Source: Perca fluviatilis
Lineage: Eukaryota > Chordata > Actinopteri > Perciformes > Percidae
Length of the DNA: 64,000 nucleotides
NCBI RefSeq assembly: GCF_010015445.1
Contig: NC_053120.1
Location: 4,601,614 to 4,665,613 of the forward strand
Direction: 5' to 3'
The position numbers were made by a program, and so were the translations under genes. Below the pieces are notes generated by a model, which saw nothing but the letters and a program-made list of their open reading frames with translations, was not told the origin of the DNA and ran no database searches. The first letter of the stretch is position 1; every line of letters begins with the position of its first letter. Positions 1 through 13,052 of this stretch are shown here, piece after piece.

Positions 1-690
1 GCCAAGGAACAGGATCCAGAGAACATGTTCCTCGCTGTTCTCTACCTTGAGCAATGTGCAAAGAAAGGAGAGATAATCAAAGAAGAAGCACGTGAGTTAG
101 CCAGGAAGGTTTTGAGAAATCCTGTCAGCAGCTACAGTGGTATTATACAATTACTATATGTTTACAGATACCATGTTTCTATTGATGAGGCCATTGATTT
201 GGCAGAGGAGGCTCTGAGAACCCATCCAGATGAGCGTTATCTGAAGAGATGTGCTGCACTCTGCTACAAATGGAAGATCATGTATGTCAGGGACAGTCGC
301 CCAAATCCAAGCGTGATAGACAGAGCAATCAGTCTCCATAAAGAGGTGATTGCTCTCTACCCTCATTCTTCACTTGCAAAGAAAATAGAACTCGCAAGTA
401 TATACGCAAAGTTAAATTACAGACAGGTTGAAGCTGAGCAGATGTACCAGGAACTGCTAGAAAGTGATCTGGAACCTGCAGACAAACAGATGATTTACAA
501 CATCTATGCAAAACATTTATTCTACGACCGACAGTACGACAGATCAACACGAAATCACATGAATGCAGCAGCGATAACGCATCAATCCTTCTATCGTGAG
601 AACAGCATCACAACTCTGAAGAAGAACAGAGGCAGGAGCCACATGTGGAGAGAAGTAGAGGTCTTCCTGGCAAACCTGCAAGAGCCATAG
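1..690 (+). CDS. IFIT-like TPR protein, 3' part of coding exon (gene A, 5' cut by window edge)
   Basis: The frame is open from base 1 and reads AKEQDPENMFLAVLYLEQ onward to a TAG at 688-690, giving 229 residues. This matches the C-terminal half of the four other IFIT copies in the window: the KEQDPEN segment, the DEAIDLAEEAL TPR helix, the HPDERYLKRCAALCYKWK block, the AISLHKEVIALYPHS helix and the ending FLANLQEP. IFIT proteins are interferon-induced cytoplasmic TPR proteins; in mammals they bind non-self RNA. The first in-frame ATG at 25 is an internal methionine, not the start, because homology runs to the window edge. Exon 1, the promoter and the N-terminal half lie outside. It faces gene B tail to tail. 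It has its own residues, for example TRNHMNAAAITHQ near the end, so it is a distinct paralog. Whether the complete gene is functional cannot be judged. Confidence 0.88.
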   Translation, partial: AKEQDPENMFLAVLYLEQCAKKGEIIKEEARELARKVLRNPVSSYSGIIQLLYVYRYHVSIDEAIDLAEEALRTHPDERYLKRCAALCYKWKIMYVRDSRPNPSVIDRAISLHKEVIALYPHSSLAKKIELASIYAKLNYRQVEAEQMYQELLESDLEPADKQMIYNIYAKHLFYDRQYDRSTRNHMNAAAITHQSFYRENSITTLKKNRGRSHMWREVEVFLANLQEP

Positions 691-3257
691 TGTTTTTAAC
701 AGCACTGGTTCTAAATCCAGAAATGTATTACACATCAGGAAACCCTGTTTTCTTCTGTTGTTTGTCTGGGCAGCAACACTCCTTCAAAGGCGTCACAGGA
801 TTACTTTGCTTCCATTGGCTCTTAAGAGACAACAATGTTAATATGGAGGATAGTTTTACTCAGAATTTAAATTAAAAAGGGAAAAAGGCACTGACACAAT
901 ACTCAAAACATGTTTCAACTCATTGTTGGTTTTTGTCTTTTCTTGTTATTGCAAAGATGAGATGTATCCTTAAAAGGCAGGTTTTTACACTTTGCCCGAG
1001 CCAACTTTTCATGTTTGTTTCAAACAAAGTGTGTTGATTGGCTATTGACTATGTTATGTGGTCATCTGTTAAGTAACAACTAATAGACTATTAGGTTGCC
1101 TCCATAGACATTTATAATAATAATGGACAAATAGTCCGGGCCTGAAGATTGAAGCCAATGCGGAGATGCCTTAAAGCATGGAAGACAAAGGCTGTTTAAA
1201 ATTAAAAAAATTGTACATTTTTCCTGATAAACGTCAGCAGTAAAATTAATATTGAGCAGAATTGAGTTTAGGATAGTGGTCCGGCCCTCCACAACAGTCC
1301 CTGTTTCTCATGTGGCCCCTTGGGAAAATGAATTGCCCACCCCCGCTAGATATATGACAAGCTGAATCATTTAATAACACGGGTCCTTTAAATATCATCC
1401 ACTGTGGACATGTCATTACATGATTAATTCAACGATTTTGATCAGATGGTTTTCTTTACCGCAGTGTAACATAATAACATAATACTCTCTTGTTAAAATT
1501 GGCTTTGCTTTAAGAAAAATAAATGGTTGGTAAAATGTCAGTTACAATATTAATTCAAATAGATTTTGATCAGATGTTTTTGTTAACTTAACTGATTATT
1601 ATATTCTTGTTGTGTTGAATGTTTTCATTTTGAAGTTTAAATAAGTACATAATACTCTGTGTATGAAGTTTGCTTTGCAGTAAGAAAAATAAACAGTTGT
1701 TAATGTAATAGTTATTTTGATAAACCTGAATATGATCGCCATTTGTAGCCTACACAATACTATTAAATATACATTATATGAACTAAGAAATTCTCTTTTT
1801 GTTGGTAACTATAGAAGAAATTCATGTTTTCTATACAATCTTGCACACAACTTTACACAGGACGGTGATGGACGTTAATCAAACTATAACTTTTGAAAGC
1901 TGCTGCCAAATTGTTTGTTTAATTTTTTTAACTTTCAACTTTTCAGTCAACCCGATGAGCATCTAACAAATACAACTGTTTATTAATATCTCCAAGGTGA
2001 CAGGTTACATATGATTAAATTGATATTTTGTGTGTAAAAGAAGTGTTTTTCAGTTAAACTGGACCCTGTCAGTGTGAGGTGGTAACAAACAGTAACCTGG
2101 TTACACCGGTAGGTGGCAGCAGATCATCATACAAATTTTAAGACCATTATAGTTTTTCTCAGTGGCTTTGGTACATTTCTCGAATCCTCCTCGACATTTG
2201 CAAAACAGTAAGTGCATTTCTCAAAACAATTCATACAAATAGCAAAACACCATGGATTACCTGCAAAAGTTAATGTCTTGCTCAAAATCCTTAATTCATC
2301 TATCAAAAGTAAATATCTGTGTCAATGAACATGTCAGTGCCATCAGAATGACAAGTCCTTGTGTCATTGTGTACAGATAAGACAGTCAAATTGCTTAGTC
2401 ATGTTCTCAATATAGCAGTGTACACTGGAGGGATGTTCTGCTGTAAACTATGGCTAACGTTTTGATGACAATTATTGTAAATTGTAGGTTACACCGTAGT
2501 GTATGTGGGAGTTTGATGAGTAAGACACTGGACAAGATTCACATTTACGCTTTTACTGTTTGTACTGTAATTTGTTGACAGACCATGTCATTGTGATACA
2601 GAAAGGAAAAGACAGCACTGCATAGCACAAAGAAAAAAACAAACAAACAAAAAAAAAGTAGAAATGTGAAAATACCCGGAACAACCATTCCTATCCCATA
2701 TGGTTCTTATGCAATGTAAATGTTTTTCACATCTCCAGTACATAGGACGGATCTTAGCTACGACCACATGGCAACGGGAGATATTTGTAGCTACGAGACG
2801 TTAGCCAGCTAAGGTTATGCTAGCAAGATCAATGACATCAATGACATTGTGTATGGTTGACAATCATTAAATATAATCTGACAGTATGTTTAACAACAAG
2901 ACAAGCCAGCTTTCTCAGCCATGTCTGTGTCTACGAATCAATATGAAGACTATCATGAAGAAATGACCCGCCATTTAGAGAGTTGAAAAGAGATGAACAC
3001 TAACTAACCCTAACAAGTTCAGAGGAGGCATGTAGAGTGGTGTAGAGTGTTTGTAGCTTGTGTGTTAGCGCCATCCTGTGTTGGTCAGAGGACGAGGCAC
3101 TGAAGGACTACACTCAGTGTTGGAAATGAGATATTCAGTTGATGTAGCACATTCATTTTGAATGTAAATGTCAAACGGTCTGTTTCATCGGAACTACTTG
3201 GCACTGTAGCCAATATGAATTGAGTATTCACTCCGACCACATTATCACTGTCAATGG
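691..3257 (+). other. 3' flank of gene A, no further gene seen
   Basis: No coding sequence is supported here. The stretch is AT-rich. Most of it is repeated, with gaps, at 7204-10080, and shorter parts recur in the flanks of the other IFIT genes. It includes the conserved ACCGGTAGGTGGCAGCAG block near 2104-2121, which belongs to a segment seen downstream of several copies. Short ORFs here match nothing recognisable. Confidence 0.6.
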
Positions 3258-3373
<116 letters not shown>

Positions 3374-4019
3374 TTTTGGGGGAACACAAAATATATTAGG
3401 GCTTAAACAAATTTTTTGCTTCTCTCAGAGTTTCCAATTTTAATGTTGGCAGCAGCTTTTAAAGTTTTACTTTTAGTTTGATTAAAGGCCATCTTCGTCC
3501 TGTGTGCAGTACTGCAAACCTACTGAGTAGAGTCCATTCATTTCTTGTAGGCCTACAGGAACTACCAACAACAAAACACTTAAAAGATTTCTTAGTGTAC
3601 ATATTTATTGTATTGTGTACAACTGAGACACAGGTTGACAATCAGTTGCATCTACCGACATTATTTAGGTTATACAATCAAAGTAACTATTACATTACCA
3701 TTCAGTTTGATTTTTCTTACAGCAAATCAAATTTCCTTAAGACAGTAGTTCTTATTATAATTTCAAATACAATGCAAAGGAAAAATGATTCAACCCAACA
3801 GGAATATAATAGAAAGACCACATATGCTATATTTAAATTAATTGTGTAATTGACTGACTCAGGTATAAGTTTCTCACTTCCATGTTTTATTTTGAGAATC
3901 TTGTTCACAATTGCCACAAATCTTTCCTGGAAGTAATCACATTAACAAATACGTGCAGTTTTATTTCAGGTAATGCTTTATATTTTTTTCTGGATTTAGA
4001 ACCAGTGCTGTTAAAAACA

Positions 4020-6739
4020 CTATGGCTCTTGCAGGTTTTCCAGAAACTCTTCTATTTCTCTACACATGTGGCCTTTGTCTTTCATCTTCTTCAGAGTTGC
4101 GATGCTGTTACAGCGATAAGGGGATTGAACCGGTATTGCTGCTACTTTCATGTTATACTGTATTGACCTTTGGTATTCCTGTCGATTACAGTTTAAATAT
4201 TTTGCATAGCAGTTATAAACCATCTGTTTGTCTGCAGGTTCCAGATCACTTTCTAGCATTTCAAGGTATATCTGCTCAGCTTTGTCCTGACTGTGGTTTG
4301 ACATTGCGTATATTTCTGCAAGATCTGTTTTTCTAAAAAATGAAGAATGAGGGTAAAGAGAAATCACCTCCTCGATGAGAATGATTGCTCTGTCTATCAA
4401 GCCTTGATCTGGGCGACTCTCCCTGAAGATTTTCCATTGGTAGAGGAGTGCAACGCATTTCTTCAGGTAACGCTCATCTGGATGTTTTCCCAGAGCCTCC
4501 TCTGCCAAATCAATGGCTTCATCCATAGATACATAGATACTGTAAAGCCGTAGTAATGGTCTAACACCACTGTAGAGGCCAAAAGGATTTCTCAAAACCT
4601 TTCTGGCTAACTCACGTGCTTCATCTTCGATTTCTTCTCCGTGGTCAGCACGTAGAGTTAAGTAGTGAGCAGCGAGGTACAAGTTCTCTGGATCCTGTTC
4701 TTTGGCGATTCTCATAATCTCCAAGATGTCAACCTCCTGCTCTGTGTAATCAGAGGCATACACTAGTGCTCGGGCATGGCTGCTGTTCCACTCCACCATG
4801 CCCGGCTGCATCCTGATGGCTCTCTGGAAGTAATCTGCAGCCAGAATTTTGACAATTTTGAAATTCAACAGAGTCCAGCCTTTCTCAGCGTAGATCTCTG
4901 GATGGAGCTCGTCCTGGGATGGAGATGGGTATTTATTCATCAGGGCGTTGACCTTTGACAGGTAAGCCTGACTCTCTGCTTGGTCTCCCAGGTGGTGGTG
5001 CAGCCACGCCAGGTTCCCGTAGTTCACCACCAACCAGGGACCCTCATCTGCGTTTCTTATCTTGCTGAAGGCCTCTGCAGCCTTGTTGAAGAAACTCTGG
5101 GCGTCTTCGGTGAACCCCAGCTTGTACTGAATGAACCCCCGCAGGTTGTAAATGTGACCCAGCCAGCTGTTCCCCTCCTCAGTGCCGATGTCCTCCAGCT
5201 TGTCTTTGTAATGTAAAAGTATGGGCTTGCTCATCTCCAGATCCCAGGTGAAGTGGCACTGCAGGGCCTCCAGTTTGGAATCCAGTGTTGTTTCACTGAT
5301 GGAAAAATAATACTATAATAGTAAGTTAATTTAACGTGATCTATTCTAAACTTTGAGTGTTTGGATAATCACACTGTTCATTTCATGTGGAGGAAGAAGG
5401 GGCGAAGGAAGGAGGAGAGAAATGGTCCCTTTCCTACTTCTGGTGCCCTAACTCGGGCCACACCTGTGGACTTTGGTCACTGCAACTTGTATGGTTGTGA
5501 TGCTATCTGTTAGTGACCAAACCTGGTCACAGACAGATAGACAGATGAAGGCAAAGTACTCAAACCACCTCTATAATAGTTCCTCCTACAGTGAGTGTCT
5601 AAGGGGTGTGGTGGAAGTTTCTTAATCAGCAGGAGTAGAAGGTATAAAGTTAAAGATTGAAACAAATAAAGACAGTTTGAGAATGAAACCAAAGTTTGGT
5701 CTTTTGAGTATTTAATATGTATCTGCAGATACAGGAACAAAACAGTTACACAAAGAACATGTAGTTTCTTTGTGGAAGTGTGTTCAACTAGGCGAAGTTT
5801 AAACCCTGAGTTATATACCATTATCAGTTATGGCACCTCCTTCTCTTCACATTCTTACCTGAAGCAGTTGGTCAGAAAAAGTGACTAAACACTAAACACC
5901 TGTTTATCTGGCTCCTGGGGAAAGTGAACATCCTTGGGACGACACACTCTATGGTTGTTTATGGTTTAGCTTTAAACCTTATCTGAAGAAGGAAGGCACA
6001 GAACAGAAAATGGTTTAGGACATGAGTGACCTTACACTGGTAACTATCGGGTAACTCATGGAGCCCCTAGCATATGTCTACTACAGACTTTGCGTCTCCA
6101 GTTATGTAAAGTCAACACAAAAAAGAACTCTCCCCTGTATTAAGAGAAGAGGAAAAGTAACATAGTCATGAATATAAAAGAAATCATGCTGAAATGTAAT
6201 TTTCCCATTACAGGGGCACGTTAATTTAAACTGAAAAGGAGCCAGGGCCATCACACTCCCTTTTTAATAGTCTACCACAAGTTTTCAGCACGTCGCTGCT
6301 GAACCAAACGGGAGAAAAAATGATCAAAGTTTGTTTCACACCGAGAAAACATTTTGTTCAACCTGGAAACCGTAGCAAAACGTTGTGCACCGTTTTGAGA
6401 CTGAACGTGCCCCAGGACACAAAACCTAGGATGGAAAGGCATGTCCTGCAATACTCTGCCTCTGATTGGCTTACCCTGATATTCTTACCCTAACTCTAAC
6501 CAATCTCACGCCTACTGACTAAACCTAACCAATCCAAATAACGAAGGCAACAAATATTAGCCAATCAGAGGCAGAGTAGGGAGGAACGTTCTTTTGCCAT
6601 CCTAGGATATGCAAATTCGCCTCCAGGAACACATCTTTAAAAAAATAATTGAGGAAAATAAAGAGGGTAGGACAGATGGAGAAATGAGGAAAGTGGGTTG
6701 TAAGAGACAACTTTTGACATGGAAGACTCACCTCATCAT
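4020..6739 (-). CDS. IFIT-like TPR protein, gene B (two exons)
   Basis: Model: exon 1 at 6732-6739 (ATGATGAG, followed on the minus strand by a gtgagt donor) joined to exon 2 at 5295-4020, with acceptor tttttccatcag. This gives 1284 nt, or 427 residues. The first residues become MMSETTLDSKLEALQCHFTW. The METs inside exon 2 (MSKPILL at 5234) are not the natural start, because conserved sequence lies upstream in the same frame. The TPR helices are visible in order: SWLGHIYNLRGFIQYKLG, NYGNLAWLHHHLGDQ, AADYFQRAIRMQP, DEAIDLAEEALGKHP, LIDRAIILIEEVISLYPHS and KAEQIYLEMLESDLEPADK. The protein ends FLENLQEP. A minus-strand AATAAA lies at 3886-3891, about 130 bp after the stop. B is the most divergent complete copy in the middle (residues ~165-215). 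An inverted pair GGGGCACGTT/AACGTGCCCC at 6211-6414 suggests a small transposon in its intron. Family assignment is firm; expression is inferred. Confidence 0.88.
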
Positions 6740-6890
6740 TCAGCTGTTTCCTCCACTCAGTAGTTCTCTAAATATGAGTCAGTTTGGTTCTTGACATTAC
6801 TTTGAAGACAAAGTCTGAGGTGTGGCTTGGCTTGTTTGTTTCCCAGGAATGGAAGTCACACCCGGAAATGAAACTAAAACATGACTCATC
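6740..6890 (-). promoter_or_regulatory. Promoter region of IFIT gene B with ISRE-like motif
   Basis: The region just upstream of exon 1 is homologous to the equivalent region of the other IFIT copies. GGAAATGAAACT on the plus strand at 6864-6875 resembles an interferon-stimulated response element (ISRE) but has one base instead of two between the GAAA half-sites. The position that carries GGAAAACGAAAG in genes C and E reads GGGAAACAAACA here, on the minus strand. Interferon control is inferred from family knowledge and position. Confidence 0.5.
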
Positions 6891-7039
6891 ACATTGTCGG
6901 ATTATTTGATGTTCAGTTGATTTAAAGCTATAGAACTAGTTTTGTTGGGTTGTTCTTTTTTATTCTTGTTTGTTTTGCATTTGGCTCATTATGAAGAAAA
7001 TTTAACTCACAAATGTATATGCACAGTTAAACTACGGCT

Positions 7040-7203
7040 AGGAAAAAGCATAGAAGATATACCAAGAACTGCTAGAAAATGATCTGGAACCTGCAGACAA
7101 ACAGATACTCAGAGTTCCATGCAAAATATTTATACCTAAATCTTGAGGAGTACCAGAGTTGTAGAAAAATAGAGGAGTTTCTGGCAAACCTTTAAGAGCC
7201 ATA
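7040..7203 (+). pseudogene. Decayed 3' end of an IFIT gene (A')
   Basis: In broken frames this reads YQELLENDLEPADKQ, then KYLYLN-like residues, then IEEFLANL, a stop, and EP before the final TAG. It is the last ~55 codons of an IFIT coding exon with several indels. The downstream sequence (TGTTTTTAAAATCACTGCTT) matches the 3' flank of gene A, so it is the second copy of A with nearly all of the coding exon deleted. Confidence 0.85.
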
Positions 7204-8201
7204 GTGTTTTTAAAATCACTGCTTCTAAATCCAGATTAAATGTAAGTACATACATTACATTATATTGATTACATACATCAGGAAAAGCTGATCCTTCTGT
7301 TGGTCTGCTGGTCCAGAAGCAGCAACAACTTATTCAGAACATGTACGATCAACACATTGTTGGTTTTGGTCTTTATCATAAAGATATGTATCATATAAAG
7401 ACAACTGTCTGCACATTAGTACAGTTAATACAAGACAAAGGCTGTTATGTGTGTGTTTTTATGTTTGCACCATAGAGTAGCACTTTTCATTTTGTTGTAT
7501 GTCATTACAATTACGTTAATTCTGATTCAAAATAAAAATAACTTTAACATGACTCTGAAACCTGTCAGCAGTAGTACACTAGATCTGTTTCAAACAAGCT
7601 GAATCATTTAATAACACTGGTCCTTTAAATAAGATCCACTGTGGACAGGTTCAGATGTCATCACATGATTAATTAAAATAGATTTTGATCACATGGTGTC
7701 TTTTCCAAACTTAAATGTTTATTATATTCCTGTTGCGTTGAATGATTTAATGTTTAAGTTTAAATAAGTACATTATACTCTGTGTATGAAGTTTGCTTTG
7801 CTGTAAGAAATATAAACAGTTTTTAATGTAATAGTTAATTTGATGTATAACCTGAATATGATCGCCATTTGTAGCCTACACGATAACTATAGAAGAAATT
7901 CATGTTTTCTACACAATCTTGCAGAACTTCACACAGGACGATGATGGACATTAACCAAACTACACATTTTCAAAAAGCTGCAGGCAAATCATTTTTTTAA
8001 CTTTCAACTTTTCAGTCAACCAACAAATGCAACTGTATATTAATATCTCCAAGGTGACAGGTAAACGGGAGAAATGTGATTAAATAGAGATGTTGTGTCT
8101 AATAGAAGGGTTTTTCAGTGAAACTGAACCCTGTCAGTGTGAAGTGGTAACAAACAGTAATCTGATTACACCGGTAGGTGGCAGCAGAACCTCATTAAAT
8201 G

Positions 8202-9247
8202 CAGCGCTGTATATTAGAGAGAGTTTGGCCAACTCAAATCATGGCCGCCATATTGGATACCAACGTCAGATGACTCTACAGTGTAACCCTATGGGGCAGA
8301 TATGCTATCTTGAAATAAATTGCTTATTTTCACCATAAACAGGCATATACATGTTATTATCAACATTTGTCAATATGTACAAGGCCCTTACGGAAATATT
8401 CCAGTGTATTTTACCTTCTATATCGTAAATGGGCCTCTAAAAAATGCCCATGTAGTGAGTGACCACTTCGCCTAACAAGTCTCTGAGCAGTGTTTACCTT
8501 CCTAATGTCCGCTAGCATACAGGCTAACTATAGCTAGCTAACTAACTCCAAAGGCAGTCGTAATATTTAACTAGCAGGCTAGGCTAATGCTGGTGCCCTG
8601 ACGTTAGCAAACGTTGGTGTATCGTTAGCTAGCTGTCTAAACTGTATTATTATTAACATAATAAAGACACCTGGACTCGGTTGAGACCAAAAGCCATATG
8701 ACTATGGCAAGATCACAAGAATTTAGGTACATGGAGTGTTAGCGAAAAAGCTAACACTAGCATAAGGCATGGCTAACTTCATTCATTTCTATAGCAGTGT
8801 TTGAACATTTTTGACAGCATGGTACACATTAACGAGGGTATTACTATATTTGTCCTATGTAATTTGTTCTTATAAGTTGAAGAGAGAAATTGACATTTAC
8901 CTCACACAATAATGAGTAGTCACTTGCTCTCCAGTTAGCTCTTTTCACATTCAGCTCCCTTACTTTTCATCTTTTTGGTTCATGGGGGAACTTGTGAAAT
9001 CTTTTAGCGCTTCCCTTTCTTTCATTGCAGACAAACACGCAACAGTTGGGCATTTTTTTCATGTCATTTTTTTTTATAATTTATAAAAAAAATTCCTCTA
9101 TTCAATGCACTATGTCAATGGGAATCAGATGAATGTTGGTATCAGAAATGGAGTCCACGAAAACACATGACCACCTCGGAACCAATCGCATAACGGGAGA
9201 ACATTTGATTCCCTAGTTGGCCAAACTCTCTCTAATATACAGCTCTG
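8202..9247. mobile_element. Non-autonomous hAT-like transposon
   Basis: The ends are inverted copies of about 32 bp with one difference: CAGCGCTGTATATTAGAGAG at the left, and CAGAGCTGTATATTAGAGAG at the right read inward. CAGNG termini are typical of hAT elements. The flanks are attaaatg (8194-8201) and ataaaatg (9248-9255), an 8-bp target duplication with one mismatch. The element is 1046 bp with no transposase frame. It lies in the A' 3' flank and is absent from the A copy. Confidence 0.75.
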
Positions 9248-10119
9248 ATAAAATGTCTAAGTCTAATAACTTATAGGCATATTTTTATGCGTTTTACAGT
9301 CTAAATGTAAAGTATTTTTTTCAAACAAGACATCCGTTTCCCCTAGTAACACCCGAAGGTTTGACTAATACCCGGAACAATCATTCTTATCCCATATGGT
9401 TCTTATGCAATGTAAATGTTGTTCACTTCTCCAGTAAATAGGACGGATCTTAGAAATGACCACATGGCAACGAGAGATATTTCTAGCTAAAGTAATGCTA
9501 GCAAGATTTAAAGTCAAAGACATTGTGTATGGTTGACAATCATTAAATATAATCTGACAGTATGTTTAACAACAAGACAAGGCAGCTTTCTCAGCCATGT
9601 CTGTGTCCACAAATCAATATGAAGACTATCATGAAGAAATGACCCGCCATGTTTACTGTCGGCCGCAGCCTGAAGTAGAGAGATGAACACTAACTAACCC
9701 TAACAAGTTCAGAGGAGGCATGTTGAGGGTTGTAGAGTGTTACTTACTTCTTGTAGCTTGTGTGTTAGCACCATCCGGTGTTGGTCAGAGGACGAGGCAC
9801 TGAAGGACTACTCAGTGTTGGAAATGAGATATTCAGTTTTTCCCCCCATTTGATGTAGCGCATTGATTTGGAATGTAAATGTCAAACGGTCTGTTTCACC
9901 AGAACTACTTGGCACGGCAGGCAATCTGAATTGAGTATTCAATCAGACCATATAATCACTGTCAATGGGTATGATAGAGTGATTGAATGATTTATAGATA
10001 GATAGATACATAGATAGATAGATAGATATTTTCAAGAAATGTATTAATAAATCCTTCTGAAATCCCTACTTGAGCTTTTTGGGGGAACACAAAATATATT
10101 AGGGCCTAAACATGTTTTG

Positions 10120-12150
10120 CTTCTCTCAAAGTTTCCAATTTTAATGTTGGCAGCAGCTTTTAAAGTTTTACTTTTAGTTTGATTAAAGGCCATCTTCGTC
10201 CTGTGTGCAGTACTGCAAGCCTACTGAGTAGAGTCCATTCATTTCTTGTAGGCCTACAGGAACTACCAACAACAAAACACTTAAAAGATTTCTTAGTGTA
10301 CATATTTATTGTATTGTGTACAACTGAGACACAGATTGACAATCAGTTGCATCTACCGACATTATTCAGGTTATACAATCAAAGTAACTATTACATTACC
10401 ATTCAGTTTGATTTTTCTTACCGCAAAGCAAATTTCCTTAAGACAGTAGTATGTTCTTATTATAACTTAAAATACAATGCAAAGGAAAAACAATTCAACC
10501 CAATAGGAATATAATAAAAAGGACCACATATGATATAATTAAAATTAATTGTGTATTTGACTGACACAGGTATAAGTTTCTCACTTCCATGTTTTATTTT
10601 TGGAAAAACCAACTGCTGAAGTTAGTCGTGCAAAACCTTTCTTTTTAGTAAAGTGTAGAGCCCCTGGTGATACTTTGAGCAAAGTTTATATATTATAATA
10701 TTCACATTGAGGCTTAACTCTTGCAGAAATGCAACCTACTGTGTTTTTTGTGAATGTACCCGAGTCAAACTTTCGTTTAAAAGCATAATTAGGACGGAAG
10801 CGCCACTTTTTTAAGATTGACCGTATTTTCGGTCACGGTCGGCTCACGCCTACTGCCTAAACTTAACCAATCCAGAGTAGGGCGGGACATTCCTTTGCCA
10901 TCCTAGGCTATGCAAATGTGCCACTAGGAACACATAAAAAGAAGATTTAGGAAAATAAAGAGGGTAGGACAGATGGAGAAATGAGGAAAGTGGGTTGTAA
11001 GCAGGGCTGGACTGGGACAAAAAATGGGCCCTGGCATTTTTGGCCCAGGCGGCCCACACCCGCTGTGATTGGTCAGACACATTCCCTGCAGACAGTCCTC
11101 TTAAAGTATGCGTGCATTCTATGATATGAGTTGCCTAGTGTTCAGCGTTCATGTGATCGTTTTGGATCCTTCAAGAGGGGTGTCAAGATTTACCTGTTGG
11201 TCTTACACTTAAATAATTAATTCATTCTTGGAATTATGATTTGTATATTTATGGTATTTTTATATATATTTTTATTATTGATATTTGATAATGTATTGTC
11301 ATTATTGTTATTATTACTATTTTGCTTAATATTGGCTTAGCAACTTTAAATTTAATTGTAAGATTCATATTTTGTCGCTTTGGACAAAAGTGTCAGCTAA
11401 ATACAATAACCATATAACCCTTCCCAAAAGCTACACTAAAGCTGAGAGTAGTATATGCCCTGGAAAAGAGCACCAATACAAGAGAAGCTAATTAAGCCAT
11501 TCAAGGAACACTGATGCTTATATCAACACTGATTTTATAGATCACACAGACTTTTCAGCTAACAGGCTAACCGCTAGCATTTTCAATGTAAGCTTAAGCT
11601 GTTACCTGACAGCCACTAACTTTAATGTTACAGCCAAACTGCTTGTTGTCGTTATGACGTGCCACACGCGCACGCGCGCACACACACACACAGCCTCCCT
11701 CCCTTCCTGAGAGTCTCTGTTAATTTGCCTACTCCTTACCACATAGTCCTCTACTCTTCCATATTTTCCTCCCTCTCTCCCGTGGCCCTCTCATGGTCAC
11801 TCACCTCCACCTCGGCTTCTTCCCTGTCATGAAGTTGTTTTTGCTTCTCTGTATAGCCAGGAATGTGTCTGACCAATCACAGCGGGTGTGGGCCGCCTGG
11901 GCCAAAAATGCCAGGGCCGATTTTTTGTCCCAGTCCAGCCCTGGTAAGAGACAACTTTTGACAGGGAAGACTCTACTCATCATTCAGCTGTTTCCTCCAC
12001 TCAGTAGTTCTCTAAAAATCAGTCAGTTTGGTTCTTGACGTTACTTTAAAGAGAAAGTCCGAGGTGGGGCATTTGTCGAGTCTTGTGCTTGGCGTTCGTA
12101 TCCCAGGATTGAAGTCACACCCAGAAAACATGACTCATCACATTTTGTGA
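10120..12150 (-). pseudogene. Ghost IFIT locus 1: flank, exon 1 and promoter kept, coding exon lost
   Basis: 10120-10600 matches the 3' flank of gene B (3420-3890) up to and including the poly(A) signal region. 10844-11001 plus 11944-12000 matches B's intron and exon-1 region (6500-6790). Exon 2, which should lie between them, is missing and replaced by about 240 bp (10602-10843) of unrelated sequence. At the exon-1 site the minus strand reads ATGATGAG followed by tagagt instead of gtgagt, so the donor is destroyed as well. A 942-bp transposon sits in the intron relic. The unit lies directly upstream of the C 3' flank. Confidence 0.75.
11002..11943. mobile_element. hAT-like transposon with ~85-bp terminal inverted repeats
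   Basis: The left end CAGGGCTGGACTGGGACAAA is matched by the inverted right end, and the match continues for roughly 85 bp with about one mismatch (11002-11087 against 11859-11943). Five bases, gtaag, are repeated on both sides (10997-11001 and 11944-11948). The uninterrupted paralogous site in gene B's intron near 6695-6710 carries that sequence once, which fixes the boundaries. The interior includes a (CA)n run and no transposase. Confidence 0.85.
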
Positions 12151-12785
12151 TTATTTGGTCTTCAGTTTACTTAAAGCACAAACTAGTTTTGTTTGTTTTG
12201 CACTTTGGTTAGTCATTTTTTTCACCTTTTCAGATATCGACTTGTAGATATTGTTGTACAGTTGTAGGATATAAACATAGGTTTGGCAGCAGTTTTTAAA
12301 AAGTTGCAGTTTGATAACGTCCATCATCGTCCTGATTGTGTAGAATACATAAATGTCTTGTATAGTTACCATCAAAACACAACAAACACACAGAACAAGG
12401 ATTTGTTAGTTCACATAATGTATATTTAATACTATTGTGTGTGCACAAATGGCGATCATATTCAGGTTATACATCAAATTAACTATTACTTTACCAACCT
12501 TTTTTTTTCTTACAGCAAAGCAAACTTCATACAGAGTATCATGTTGTTATATAAGCTTAAAATACAGTGCAAAGGAAAAACTATTCAACACAACAGGACT
12601 ATAATAAACACCATGGTTAAGGAGGATGACATTTGATCAAAATCTATTTAAATTAATCATGTAATGACATTTGAACGTGTCCAGAGAGGATGTTATTTAA
12701 ATGACCTGTGTTATTAAATGTTTCAGCGTGTTTCATATATCTAGTGTACTACTGCTGACAGTTTTCCAGAATAAATGGAAAGGTT

Positions 12786-12791
12786 TTTATT
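12786..12791 (-). promoter_or_regulatory. Poly(A) signal of IFIT gene C
   Basis: AATAAA on the minus strand, about 265 bp beyond the gene C stop codon. It is a canonical hexamer at a plausible 3'UTR distance; use is inferred. Confidence 0.5.
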
Positions 12792-13052
12792 ATTTAACAG
12801 CCTTTGTCTTCCATAAAGTGTAAAAACCTGCCTCTAAAAGATACAATTCAGAATATTCTATATTTTCTTTGTGATAACCATGAAAAGACCGAAACCAACA
12901 ACCATTTGATTGTACATGTTCTGAATAAGGTGTTGCTGCTTCTGGACCAGCAGACCAACAGAAGGAGACAGGTTTTCCTGATGTATAATAAATATAATGT
13001 AACGTATGTACCTACATTTAATCTGGATTAAGAACCAGTGCTTTTAAAAACA

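Noticed and set aside
4980..5216. Opposite-strand 78-codon ORF (MVSQVVVQPRQVPVVHHQPG) repeated in every IFIT copy
   Set aside because: It is the antisense shadow of the conserved TPR coding region. Its conservation follows from the sense strand.
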